In this document: positions 44,757 through 53,996 of the stretch, in pieces
Position numbering within the stretch: position 1 is the stretch's first letter
Layout of the letters: every line of letters starts with the position of its first letter
Assembly (NCBI RefSeq): GCF_036997485.1
Contig: NZ_JAWLPU010000004.1
Location: forward strand, 62,001-126,000
Direction: 5' to 3'
Source: Brachyspira pilosicoli
GTDB lineage: Bacteria; Spirochaetota; Brachyspiria; Brachyspirales; Brachyspiraceae
DNA: 64,000 nucleotides
Notes under the pieces: model-generated
The model's database searches: none
Told to the model about the DNA's origin: nothing
What the model saw: the letters and a program-made list of their open reading frames with translations, nothing else
Position numbers and translations under genes: made by a program

Positions 44757-46910
44757 ATGAAAGGTAAAAGAATTATCATAATAGGGGCTGGACTATTACA
44801 AGTGCCAGCGATACAAATAGCCAAAGATATGGGATTATATACAATAGTATTGGATTATAATAAAGATGCTCCTGGAATGAAGATAGCTGATTATCCTATA
44901 ATAGCATCTACAAGAGATGTTGATGGAAGTGTGAGAGTTGCGAGGGCTTTAAGCAAAGAGATGGAAATACATGGTGTTATTACAGTTGGAACTGATGCTT
45001 CGAGTACGGTTGCTGCTGTTGCTAATGCTTTGGGGCTTCCGGGTAATAGATTTGAAGATGCTTATGCTGCTTCAAACAAAATAAGAATGCGTGAGAGGTT
45101 TAAGAAAAACAATGTTCCTCAGCCTAATTTTTTTCCTGTGTGGAATTATGATGAGGCGGTTGAGGCTTATAGAAATTTAACTAAACCTGTTGTAATAAAG
45201 CCTGCTGACAATATGGGGGCTCGCGGTGTAATGAAGGTGTCTGATGAAAAGGATGTGCTTAATGCTTTTAATAGGGCTAAGAGTGCTTCGCCTTCGGGAG
45301 AGGTGATAATAGAAGAGTTTATGGAAGGACCTGAGCTTTCTATAGACATGCTTATTTATAATGATGAAATATATGTTACAGGTGTTGCTGACAGAATAAT
45401 AGAGTATCCTCCATTTTTTATAGAAACTGGTCATATACTTCCTTCTGCTTTGGAGCAAGAAAAGATAGATGATGCAATCAATGTAATGAAGGCTGGCATA
45501 AAAGCTTTGAATTTAAAAATTGGTGCCGCTAAGGGAGATATAAAAGTAACTAAAAACGGTGCCATGGTAGGGGAGATTGCTGCAAGACTTTCCGGCGGGT
45601 TTATGAGTGCTTATACTTATCCTTTTGCTACTGGTGTAAACCTCATTAAAAATGCAATAGAGATAGCTTTAGGTAATCCTCCAAGTGATTTAAAGCCTAA
45701 ATGGGATAGAGTTTCTGTTGAGAAAGCTTTTTTACCTGGTACGGGGATTATTGAATCTATAGAAGGTTTAGAGAATGCTAAAAATATAGACGGCGTAAAA
45801 GAGATATTTATTAAAACAAAGGTAGGCGATATATTAGTTTCTCCTACAAGCAATCTTGATAAGGCTGGAAACGTTATAGCTGTGGCAGATAATAGAGATA
45901 AGGCTATAGAAATTGCTAATAAAGCTATAAATGCTGTTCATTTTAAGCTAACCGATGAAAAATCTCTTACAATAGAAGAAATTAAAAAAGTATCAAAAGA
46001 GAAATTATCTTCAAAACATAATGTTGATTATTTGTTTGATGAAAATAAAGATACAGGTTTGGAAAATTATTCTTTTTTTCCAAGCATAATACATAATGAT
46101 GATAAAGATGTTAGCTTGCAAACAAGTATATTTAATATGCATCTATCTCAGCCTATTGTAATAGATACCATTCATAATCTTCCAGAAGCTTTAGATGGTA
46201 TAATGGATATAAAAGAATATTATAACATTACTATGGATATAGCTTCAAACTCTGAAATACTTGCTATACTCAATGATTTTAATAATGATGAAATATTTAA
46301 TTTAGCTATCCAATCTATCAAAGAACATAAGAGAGGAATTATTATGATTAGCGGTAATAATTCTCAAGATGTTATAATGAGAAAACTTAAAGAGGCTCAA
46401 AAGAATGGAGCTTGTGCTGTTGGAATAGATTTGTCTTATTATTATAATGGCTGTGAAAATAATATACATCTAAAAACTCATAAAGAAATAAATTATATTC
46501 AAAAACATTTAGATATACCTCTAATAATAAAAGGAATATCTAATGAAAAAGATATAATTAACAATAATTTAAATAACGTATATTTTTCTAATAATAATAA
46601 GTATTCATTAAAAGGTATGAAAAAAGTTTCCGATACTATTAGTAGTGTAGCTTTAAACTTGCATAAAAATAAAACACAAATTAATATTTTGGCAGAATCA
46701 CCTAAATATGGCGGAGAATTGTTTAAGTATTATGCTTTAGGTGCTAATGTTGTTTGCGTAACAGAAGAAAGTTTTATTTCTATTGTAAGTAAAGGCAGAA
46801 AAGGACTTGAATATATGATTTATTCTACTAAAGAAGAATTAGAAAGAATGATGAAAATATTCGGATTCAATAAATTAAAATATGATAATACCGTATGGTG
46901 CAAAAATTAG
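44757..46910 (+). CDS. ATP-grasp ligase fused to a degenerate FMN hydroxyacid-dehydrogenase-like barrel
   Basis: 717 aa. Residues 1-400 are an ATP-grasp enzyme of the PurK/PurT/carbamoyl-phosphate type: dinucleotide-like start 'IIIIGAGLLQVPAIQIAKDMG', 'PVVIKPADNMGARGVMKV', 'VIIEEFMEGPELSIDML', and 'GEIAARLSGGFMS' with the metal ligands. Residues about 430-717 align by eye with FMN-dependent alpha-hydroxyacid dehydrogenases: 'IPLIIKGISNEKDI', 'GGELFKYYALGANVVCV', and 'KEELERMMKIFGF' match the family's last strands and helix in order. The catalytic SNHGGRQ block is replaced by 'SNNNKYS', so the barrel is probably not an oxidase. First gene of a set with 46921 and 47949. Confidence 0.7.
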   Translation: MKGKRIIIIGAGLLQVPAIQIAKDMGLYTIVLDYNKDAPGMKIADYPIIASTRDVDGSVRVARALSKEMEIHGVITVGTDASSTVAAVANALGLPGNRFEDAYAASNKIRMRERFKKNNVPQPNFFPVWNYDEAVEAYRNLTKPVVIKPADNMGARGVMKVSDEKDVLNAFNRAKSASPSGEVIIEEFMEGPELSIDMLIYNDEIYVTGVADRIIEYPPFFIETGHILPSALEQEKIDDAINVMKAGIKALNLKIGAAKGDIKVTKNGAMVGEIAARLSGGFMSAYTYPFATGVNLIKNAIEIALGNPPSDLKPKWDRVSVEKAFLPGTGIIESIEGLENAKNIDGVKEIFIKTKVGDILVSPTSNLDKAGNVIAVADNRDKAIEIANKAINAVHFKLTDEKSLTIEEIKKVSKEKLSSKHNVDYLFDENKDTGLENYSFFPSIIHNDDKDVSLQTSIFNMHLSQPIVIDTIHNLPEALDGIMDIKEYYNITMDIASNSEILAILNDFNNDEIFNLAIQSIKEHKRGIIMISGNNSQDVIMRKLKEAQKNGACAVGIDLSYYYNGCENNIHLKTHKEINYIQKHLDIPLIIKGISNEKDIINNNLNNVYFSNNNKYSLKGMKKVSDTISSVALNLHKNKTQINILAESPKYGGELFKYYALGANVVCVTEESFISIVSKGRKGLEYMIYSTKEELERMMKIFGFNKLKYDNTVWCKN

Positions 46911-46920
46911 GTAGTTATTT

Positions 46921-47946
46921 ATGGAAGTAAAAGAAATTAGCTTATCAAAATCATATCTCTATGGTTTTTTTGCTGCTATGATAAGCACTTTAATATATAG
47001 TGCTATAGCAATACCTATTTATATATTGCTTATATCTTCAAACCCCAATAATTTTTTAGTTTATTTGCTTTATACTTTGGATATTTGGGTTTGGATATGG
47101 ATATCTATGTCTGTATTGTATGCTTTTGTTGTGGTTTTTATATTTTCTGCAAAAGAGCATGAGGCTAATTTAAGAAAAAGCATAGGTAATATTTTGTTTT
47201 TTGTAGTAACTTCTATAGTAATGCTTCTTTCTTTAAGCTATATACCAGAAATACAGAAAATCTTATATAGACAAGAATATACATTCTATAGCACAATATT
47301 ATCTTTATGTTTATTTTTTATTGCTATATTTCTATCTTATAATATAAAAAATATTATACTCTTTATGTATAATTTAATATTGTTTAACTTAGGATATGAA
47401 TCTAATAATTCTTCCAATAGTTCAATTAATGAAGCTGAAAAAACTAATACTTTAGAATATGAAATATTTAATAATACATTGAAAACAGTAATATCATTTT
47501 CACAAAGACATAATTATGCTATAGGTATAATGGCATTTAATATTTCTAATGCTAATGATATAATAGAGCATTATGACAGGCTTGGTTATTACAAAATAAG
47601 AAAAGATTTGGTTGCTTTTATTAAAAGAGAGGCAAGAGCAGGCGAGAGTCAATGTTTAATAGATGATGATGTTATATATATAATAGTATATGCTAATGAA
47701 GAAGAGGCTTTAAAGATTACAAAGAGATATTTAAAGATGCTTCAAAACTATAACTTTAGTTATAATGGCGATAGTATAGATGTAAAAGTGTCTATGGCGG
47801 TTAGCGGATTTGATTTTGCTGATAATAAGGCTAATAAAATATCAATTTTTACAGTTAAAGATAATTTAACTGATAAAATAAAAGAAGCTTTAAGGGAATC
47901 TAAAGAAACAGAAAGCCCTGTTATAGTTTATCAAAAAGGAATATAA
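46921..47946 (+). CDS. Membrane protein with degenerate GGDEF-like domain
   Basis: 341 aa. Four membrane helices (about 12-36, 48-75, 88-107, 120-155), then a cytoplasmic domain (about 185-335) whose pattern follows a diguanylate cyclase: 'NYAIGIMAFNISNANDIIEHYDRLG', 'KIRKDLVAFIKREAR', 'DVIYIIVYANEEEALKITKRYLKML', and the closing 'VKVSMAVSGFDF'. Where GG(D/E)EF should be there is 'CLIDDDVIY', so the active site is lost. It might bind a nucleotide or a partner without making c-di-GMP. It begins 10 nt after the ATP-grasp gene. Confidence 0.6.
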   Translation: MEVKEISLSKSYLYGFFAAMISTLIYSAIAIPIYILLISSNPNNFLVYLLYTLDIWVWIWISMSVLYAFVVVFIFSAKEHEANLRKSIGNILFFVVTSIVMLLSLSYIPEIQKILYRQEYTFYSTILSLCLFFIAIFLSYNIKNIILFMYNLILFNLGYESNNSSNSSINEAEKTNTLEYEIFNNTLKTVISFSQRHNYAIGIMAFNISNANDIIEHYDRLGYYKIRKDLVAFIKREARAGESQCLIDDDVIYIIVYANEEEALKITKRYLKMLQNYNFSYNGDSIDVKVSMAVSGFDFADNKANKISIFTVKDNLTDKIKEALRESKETESPVIVYQKGI

Positions 47947-47948
47947 TA

Positions 47949-49310
47949 GTGGAATTGTCAATTATACTTATAATGATGTTGATAGTTGCATTGGGAGTAG
48001 CGACTAATTTTATTGTGAAGAGCGGTTCTTATCCTGCTAAATTAAAACGTATTACTCAGTTTTATGAAGATGGTAATGTTGAACTTGCAATGAAAGAAAT
48101 TAATGAGCTTGACCCAAAGTTTAAAAAAGATCCAATTATATTATGGTATAGTGCTAATTTATATTATAAACAAAATCAGTATATATTGGCTATGGCATCA
48201 TTACAATCTATGTTAGATGGTGCTTATTTTACTAAAGATATTACCGAATTGAAAGTGCGTGAGTTTTTGGCTAATATTTATGAAGAGACAGGAAATGCTA
48301 AAAAGGCTTTAGATGAATATGATTATATAATAAAAATAAAAAATCAGGATTATGATTCTTTATATAAAGCAGGACTTATATCCTATCAAAGCGGCGAGTG
48401 GATATTGGCGCAAAAATATTTGTCATTGGCTGCTACTCGCAATGACAGCAATCCGGAATTATTGTATATGCTTGCTTATTCTTATTATAAAATGCGCAGT
48501 TATCATGCAGCGCAGCAGAATATTGAAAAGGCTATAGCTTTGGATTCTTCTAATTATAATTATCATTTACTTTATGGAAGAATATTATCCGCTTCGAGAG
48601 ATTTCCAAAACGCTGTAAAAGAATTAGAAATATCTTATGACAGCAGTTTTATAGATAATAAAGACAGCATATCATTAGATTTAGCTAACTCTTATTATGA
48701 ACTTGGAGATTATGATAAGGCTAATAAATATTACAGAGAGGTTCTTACTAAAGACAATATTGCAAATGAAAAAGTTGTAGATGAAAGATATAGATATGCT
48801 GAAACTTTAGTTAAACAAAAGCATTTTGAAGAAGCTGTTAAACAATGGGAGATAATAAAGTCTATAAGAAACATATATTTAGATGTTGAACAAAAGTTAA
48901 AAACTTATAGTTCTATTATAGCTAATAACGCATTTAGAACAGCATTAGAAATGGATGTTATTGATTATTTGGAAAAACATTTCTATAGAATATTAACTTT
49001 AAATGGATATATTGTAACGGATCATACTAAAAAATCTGATAGTTTGGTTTTCTTTGTTACTATTAAAAAATTCGGTTCTGAAGGACAATCATATAAAAGT
49101 ACTTTTGCTTTGGATACTTCTGGATACCCTATGAGACAAAATACTGTAGATGAGTTTATGGATTATGCTAGGGCATATAAGAGTGCTCACTCATTCTTAA
49201 TTAGTATAGGTGATTTTGCTCCTAATTTGAAAGTTGATGATACTGTGATGATTATAGAGCCTGAAAGATTTGAAGCTATTATTGAAGGCGTTATATCATT
49301 TAGCGATTAA
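47949..49310 (+). CDS. Membrane-anchored TPR protein
   Basis: 453 aa starting at GTG, with AAGGA inside the end of the previous gene and a 2-nt gap. N-terminal membrane segment (about 3-20). TPR units at about 60-280 ('LYYKQNQYILAMASLQSML', 'AYSYYKMRSYHAAQQNIEKAIALD', 'ANSYYELGDYDKANKYYREVL'). The C-terminal 130 residues form an unrecognised domain ('FYRILTLNGYIVTDHTKKSDSLVFFV') that resembles restriction-endonuclease-like sensor modules only weakly. It probably acts as a scaffold in the same pathway as the two upstream genes. Confidence 0.75.
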   Translation: MELSIILIMMLIVALGVATNFIVKSGSYPAKLKRITQFYEDGNVELAMKEINELDPKFKKDPIILWYSANLYYKQNQYILAMASLQSMLDGAYFTKDITELKVREFLANIYEETGNAKKALDEYDYIIKIKNQDYDSLYKAGLISYQSGEWILAQKYLSLAATRNDSNPELLYMLAYSYYKMRSYHAAQQNIEKAIALDSSNYNYHLLYGRILSASRDFQNAVKELEISYDSSFIDNKDSISLDLANSYYELGDYDKANKYYREVLTKDNIANEKVVDERYRYAETLVKQKHFEEAVKQWEIIKSIRNIYLDVEQKLKTYSSIIANNAFRTALEMDVIDYLEKHFYRILTLNGYIVTDHTKKSDSLVFFVTIKKFGSEGQSYKSTFALDTSGYPMRQNTVDEFMDYARAYKSAHSFLISIGDFAPNLKVDDTVMIIEPERFEAIIEGVISFSD

Positions 49311-49409
49311 TTATTTTTATAAGACTCTATATTGTAAAAAAATAAAAACTCTCACTTGCAAAAAAAGGAAAATATATTATTCTTTTTTTAAAAAATGTTT
49401 GGAGTTTTT

Positions 49410-50579
49410 ATGATTAAGAAAGTATTATTATTAGTTTTATTTTTATTTATTGCTTGTAATAATAAAGATAATTTAGATAAAAATCAGGAAAATACTGAAA
49501 ATTATATAGATACTAATCAAAACGCTTTACCTGAAACAACAACAACTACTACTACTGTTAAAAGTGATGGTGATTATAATGAATGGTTTTCGCCTTATAC
49601 TTTTATGAAAAATGATAATGGTTCTATGGCTCAATTAGCTTTAAATGATATGGTGTTGCCGGAATATAATATTGCTCAATTTAGATTTACTTATATAGAT
49701 GAAAATTTAATAAAGACTTATTTTTATTCTAATGCCGCTATTGATAATGATGGAGCTGATATGTATGCTCAGTCTGATGTAGGCGACACAATGAGAGGCG
49801 ATTATTATAATAAAAAGTTTACTATTACAACAAAAATAGATGAGGTGGATATTAGTGCTTCGGATTTTATTTCTGCTGTATCATACAATTATTTATACAC
49901 AAACTCATCTCAAAATGATTCTCTTGGAAATGGTTCTACTTTCTTTTATAAAGATTCTATATTTGTGCTTATTCCAAGTGATACAAATAATTTAGAAGTT
50001 TATGATAAAATAACTTTGGATATTAATAATAATATTGATAATATTACAAGAGATGAAACATTGTGGCTAAAAAATGAAACGCTTCCTTTATTTGAAAAAT
50101 CTATGAGTGATTTTTATAATGACTGGTATACAAACTCAGATTTTAATTATGAGTATATAGCAGGCAAAGATATATTATATTTTAATGATACAACAATATC
50201 TATAAATAGCTATTCTTCTATATATATGGGAGGTGCTCATGGTGTTTATAATAATACATCTTTAGTTTATTCTCTTAAAGATGGTGAAAAAATCTCAATT
50301 ACAAATCTAATAAAAGACTTTAAAGATAAAAAATTGCTTATAAGTATGAAATCTAAACTTCTTTCTATAAGTGATAGGTCAGAAGAAGATTATTTAGTTC
50401 CTTTAGATGAAATAACTTTAGAAGATACTAGTTTTTATGTATATAAAGATGGTATTCACTTTGTATGGCCTATTTATACTATTACGGCTTATGTTCAAGG
50501 CGAAACAGAAATAGTTTATTCTTTTGATGAAATAAGACCTTTTGTAAAAGAAGAGTATCTATATATATTAGAAGAATAA
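49410..50579 (+). CDS. Lipoprotein with RsiV-like DUF4163/DUF3298 domains
   Basis: 389 aa. Signal peptide with lipobox ending 'LFIAC', Thr-rich tether ('TTTTTT'). The C-terminal region (about 210-385) has the DUF3298 pattern 'SSIYMGGAHGVYNNTSLVYSLKDGEKISITNLI'. The ATG at 49395 is possible, but GGAG at 49401-49404 is correctly spaced for the ATG at 49410, which also begins a proper signal peptide. Proteins with these domains include lysozyme-binding RsiV and PdaC-type deacetylases. No sigma factor is nearby. Lysozyme binding is untested. Confidence 0.75.
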   Translation: MIKKVLLLVLFLFIACNNKDNLDKNQENTENYIDTNQNALPETTTTTTTVKSDGDYNEWFSPYTFMKNDNGSMAQLALNDMVLPEYNIAQFRFTYIDENLIKTYFYSNAAIDNDGADMYAQSDVGDTMRGDYYNKKFTITTKIDEVDISASDFISAVSYNYLYTNSSQNDSLGNGSTFFYKDSIFVLIPSDTNNLEVYDKITLDINNNIDNITRDETLWLKNETLPLFEKSMSDFYNDWYTNSDFNYEYIAGKDILYFNDTTISINSYSSIYMGGAHGVYNNTSLVYSLKDGEKISITNLIKDFKDKKLLISMKSKLLSISDRSEEDYLVPLDEITLEDTSFYVYKDGIHFVWPIYTITAYVQGETEIVYSFDEIRPFVKEEYLYILEE

Positions 50580-50603
50580 TAGTTCTGTATATAGTATATG
50601 AAC

Positions 50604-50632
50604 TTGACTTTTAATATTAAATTTGCTATACT
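50604..50632 (+). promoter_or_regulatory. Promoter of the Cys-rich/TPR/LptF-like/rsmA unit
   Basis: TTGACT (50604-50609), 17-nt spacer, TATACT (50627-50632), 40 nt before the ATG at 50673. All four following genes are separated by very short gaps or overlap. Confidence 0.7.
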
Positions 50633-50672
50633 GTAGTTATAAAACAATATAATTAATTTATGGTAAGTATTT

Positions 50673-50981
50673 ATGACTGAAGAACAAAATGAACAATCTC
50701 CAGAATGTGGAGGTATTTATTGTGCTAATTGCAGATATTGTGTTTTATTTAGAAAAGCTAGTGGAATAGACGGTTCACAGTATTTGCTAAGAGTAAAATG
50801 TACTCAGGAACAATGGCGTAAAAAACTTGGCGAAGAAAAAATGTACAAGTATTTTACAGTTGCCAGAAGAACTGTAGAGAAATGTGATGATTATAAGGAT
50901 ATGGGAGATTTGAGAAGTTTCCTAAAAATCCTACGCAAAAGTTTGCCAGTACGCGATGAAGTCTATTCTATAAAAAAATAG
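50673..50981 (+). CDS. Small Cys-rich conserved-looking protein
   Basis: 102 aa, no signal or membrane segment. The N-terminus carries four closely spaced Cys in 'ECGGIYCANCRYCVLF' (12, 17, 20, 23), with further Cys at about 43 and 71. The spacing suggests a bound zinc or iron-sulfur cluster. The rest is basic and helical ('WRKKLGEEKMYKYFTVARR'). I do not recognise a named family. First gene after a promoter, 12 nt before the TPR lipoprotein gene. Confidence 0.7.
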   Translation: MTEEQNEQSPECGGIYCANCRYCVLFRKASGIDGSQYLLRVKCTQEQWRKKLGEEKMYKYFTVARRTVEKCDDYKDMGDLRSFLKILRKSLPVRDEVYSIKK

Positions 50982-50993
50982 TGGATTTTGTTG

Positions 50994-51434
50994 GTGAAAA
51001 AAACTTATTATTTATTGCTTATTTTTGCTTTATTTTCCATCTCTTGTGCTACAACTGTCAAAGTTGATGCAGAAGAAAGATATCCTAAAATCATAGCAGA
51101 AAAGGCTTATACTGAATTTAATAATAAAAGATATAAAAATGCTATAGCATATTATCAGTATATTATAGATAATTTTGATAGAAATAATTTTGCTAAAGAT
51201 GTTTCTTGGGCTTATTATGAAATTGGTTTCTGTTATTATTATCAAAATAAATATGAGAAGGCTATAGATTATTTTAATATTGTTATCAATGACTTTGCCG
51301 TTTTACCTCCTAAGGTATTAGCTCAAAAAGTTATGCAAGATATTTATACTAAAAAGCCTAAATTAAAGCCTATTGAAACATTAGAAGAAGTGGAAGAAAT
51401 AGTAGATATTGAGCAAGAACTTGATATGGAATAA
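50994..51434 (+). CDS. Small TPR lipoprotein
   Basis: 146 aa. Lipobox 'LFSISC', then two or three TPR-like helices ('AEKAYTEFNNKRYKNAIAYYQYII' and 'AYYEIGFCYYYQNKYEKAIDYF'), Glu-rich tail. It resembles a shortened BamD/YbgF-type TPR lipoprotein. Start codons TTG 50988, TTG 50991 and GTG 50994 are all in frame; GTGGAT at 50981-50986 fits the GTG best, giving 'MKKTYYLLLIFALF'. It lies directly before the LptF/G-like gene, so an outer-membrane assembly role is possible. Confidence 0.75.
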   Translation: MKKTYYLLLIFALFSISCATTVKVDAEERYPKIIAEKAYTEFNNKRYKNAIAYYQYIIDNFDRNNFAKDVSWAYYEIGFCYYYQNKYEKAIDYFNIVINDFAVLPPKVLAQKVMQDIYTKKPKLKPIETLEEVEEIVDIEQELDME

Positions 51435-51436
51435 TA

Positions 51437-53155
51437 ATGAAAAAAATTGGCATAATCCCAAGATTGATACTAAGCTTTTCTATTATTAGTATTATTTCAA
51501 TATTTTTTATATTTCTGCTATATAACATATATACTAGAGGTGAGGGGAAAGTATATGATTTAATAATATATATTTTTTCATCACTTATTATATACAAAAA
51601 TTTTATTCCTTTTATAATAGCTTTAAGTGTATATTTGGCATTTTTTAGAGGTTATTATTTAGCTGGATTATCAATATCGAGGATTATTGCTATACCTATT
51701 GCTTTAATAGTTGTATTAACTGCATTTTTTACTTTTTATGATTATTTTTTAACAGACAAATTATTATATGAATTAAAAGATTATAATATTAATAAAGATT
51801 ATAAATATTTTAATCGATATAAATCTTCTTTAAAAGAAAGTGAATATCAAAGGGCAAAACAGGAGTTTGATGCCGGAAATTTAGATACTGCTGAGAGCTT
51901 TGCGAGAAATGCTTTAATATATGATAGAAATGACGGAAATATTTTATTATTATTAAAGGATATTGAAAATAAAAAGAATGAATTAGAAGAGATTCAAAAT
52001 ACGGATAGGAATGCTTATATAAATAATTTGCTTTCTCAAGGTTCCAGAGCATTTAGTCTTTCCAATTATTCTCTTGCTGGCCGATATTATACTGATGTGC
52101 TTAAAATGGATAGGTATAATCCTTTAGCCATTTATTATCTTAATAAAATTAGTATTATACAAAATAATAAGCCGCTTTATATTGGAAAAAATTTCTACGA
52201 ATCATTAGCTTATGGTAAGCTCGCAGATACTATAGAACTATATAGAAATGGAAATTTTTGGAGAGCATACAACAGCATATCTAATTTATATATTAATTAC
52301 CCAGATATTAATGAAATTAAAACTTATTATTCTTTGATAGTTGATAGTATTAATAGATATGATTTTTTTATAGATAGGGCAAAAGAGATTAGAAAATTTT
52401 TTATTGATGATTACTACTCTATAACCAATACAACTATGTTAGAAAATAATGGTATTACTTTAATGCTCAATAATAATACTACTATGCTTTCTGCTCTTTA
52501 TAGTATTTTTTTTGGTGAATCATTATATTTGTATGATGTATCTATAATTAATTTAGACAAAGATTTACAAATTACAAATCAAGTAATTTATAAATATGGA
52601 AAAATAACAGATTCATTTAATAATCAAGGTATAAAGAATATTATTTTAAAAGCTAAATTTAATGATAAGAATGAAACTTATGATAATAATAATACAAATG
52701 AATATATTATATCTGTCAATATATCTGACATAACAATAAAAAACATTAAAGATTATCCTTACAGAGTATTAGGTGATACAGGTATAAGAGACATTATAAG
52801 CTTAAGATCAGAGCTTCCTTTGTTTGGGTACTCTAATGAAAGAACTACAAATGTTTTGTTTAAAAAGATTTTATCTCCATTTTATTATTTGCTTTTATTT
52901 ATAGTAATAGCATACTTATCATTTAGGTATAATATTTATATTAGAAATACATCTGGGTTTATGGCTAATCTTATAGGTATTATAGGGAGTATATTGCTTG
53001 TTTTGCTTTATAATATAGTTCTTAATTATATATCTACACACATATTAATGATCTTAGGTTTTAATGTGAGTATTATAATAATGTTAGTTTTTGCTATTTT
53101 TATGATATTATTATTTTTATTACAGATGTCAAGAATAAATAAATATGTTAAATAA
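51437..53155 (+). CDS. Probable LptF/LptG-type permease with TPR-like insertion
   Basis: 572 aa. Three N-terminal membrane segments (about 8-30, 40-65, 78-105) and three C-terminal ones (about 478-500, 508-535, 540-565) give LptF/LptG topology. 'FIALSVYLAFFRGYYLAGLSISRIIAIPIALI' features resemble the family's cytoplasmic-loop region, and 'LYDVSIINLDKDLQITNQVIYKYGKI' (about 360-385) resembles its periplasmic beta-jellyroll. Between them lie about 200 residues with TPR-like helices ('AKQEFDAGNLDTAESFARNAL', 'GSRAFSLSNYSLAGRYYTDVL') not found in standard LptF/G. It may take part in lipooligosaccharide export; assignment by eye. It overlaps rsmA by 11 nt. Confidence 0.5.
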   Translation: MKKIGIIPRLILSFSIISIISIFFIFLLYNIYTRGEGKVYDLIIYIFSSLIIYKNFIPFIIALSVYLAFFRGYYLAGLSISRIIAIPIALIVVLTAFFTFYDYFLTDKLLYELKDYNINKDYKYFNRYKSSLKESEYQRAKQEFDAGNLDTAESFARNALIYDRNDGNILLLLKDIENKKNELEEIQNTDRNAYINNLLSQGSRAFSLSNYSLAGRYYTDVLKMDRYNPLAIYYLNKISIIQNNKPLYIGKNFYESLAYGKLADTIELYRNGNFWRAYNSISNLYINYPDINEIKTYYSLIVDSINRYDFFIDRAKEIRKFFIDDYYSITNTTMLENNGITLMLNNNTTMLSALYSIFFGESLYLYDVSIINLDKDLQITNQVIYKYGKITDSFNNQGIKNIILKAKFNDKNETYDNNNTNEYIISVNISDITIKNIKDYPYRVLGDTGIRDIISLRSELPLFGYSNERTTNVLFKKILSPFYYLLLFIVIAYLSFRYNIYIRNTSGFMANLIGIIGSILLVLLYNIVLNYISTHILMILGFNVSIIIMLVFAIFMILLFLLQMSRINKYVK

Positions 53156-53996
53156 TGTATATTCAAAATCAGAAATTACTGAATATTTAAAGAATAAGTC
53201 TATATTTCCAAACAAAAATAGAGGTCAGAATTTTTTATGCGACAGAAATATTGCTTATAATATAGCAAACACTGTACCTCATGGGATTTTAAGAGGAGAT
53301 TATGCTATAGAGATAGGAGGGGGATTAGGCTCTTTAAGTAATGTGCTTGTTGATATATATAAAAACAATCTTACTATAGTTGAATATGATAATGCTTTGT
53401 ATAATCATTTAAAAGAAACTTATAAAGATATAAATATTATTCATAACGATATATTAAAAGTTGATATTAATGATATAGATAAAAATAAAAACTTTGATGT
53501 ATATGGAAACATACCATACAATATAGCAAGCCCTATAATAGAGTGGCTTTTTTGTGACTGCTATAATAGGTGGAATTATGCTGTTTTTATGGTTCAAAGT
53601 GATTTTGCAAACAGGTTAATTGCTAAAGAGGGCAGTGAAGACTATTCTGCTTTAACATTGTTTGCAAGTTTTATGTCGGATATTAAATTAGAGTATAATG
53701 TATCAAAAGAAGTGTTTTATCCAATACCAAAAGTAACATCATCTATTATAAGTATTAAGCCTAAAGAAGTTGATTTGAGTATGCTTAATATTTTTAAATC
53801 TGTTTCAAAGACATTGTTTCACAACAGAAGAAAAACTATAAAAAACAATTTTCTGAAATCTCCATACATAGATATTGATAAAGATAAAATAGATGAAATA
53901 TTAGAAAAGGCAAATATTGATAAAGAGGTTAGAGGAGAATCTTTGAGTATAGAAAAAGTAAAAGAACTTTCTCTAATAATAAAAGATTATATTTAA
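53145..53996 (+). CDS. rsmA: 16S rRNA (adenine1518/1519-N6)-dimethyltransferase
   Basis: KsgA, 283 aa, dimethylates two adenines at the 3' end of 16S rRNA during 30S maturation. Family motifs are complete: 'NRGQNFLCDRNIAYNIA', SAM-binding 'AIEIGGGLGSLSNVL', catalytic 'YGNIPYNIASPII', and 'FHNRRKTIKNN'. The start overlaps the previous gene by 11 nt, implying translational coupling, and the stop overlaps the convergent lipoprotein gene by 4 nt. Confidence 0.95.
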   Translation: MLNNVYSKSEITEYLKNKSIFPNKNRGQNFLCDRNIAYNIANTVPHGILRGDYAIEIGGGLGSLSNVLVDIYKNNLTIVEYDNALYNHLKETYKDINIIHNDILKVDINDIDKNKNFDVYGNIPYNIASPIIEWLFCDCYNRWNYAVFMVQSDFANRLIAKEGSEDYSALTLFASFMSDIKLEYNVSKEVFYPIPKVTSSIISIKPKEVDLSMLNIFKSVSKTLFHNRRKTIKNNFLKSPYIDIDKDKIDEILEKANIDKEVRGESLSIEKVKELSLIIKDYI

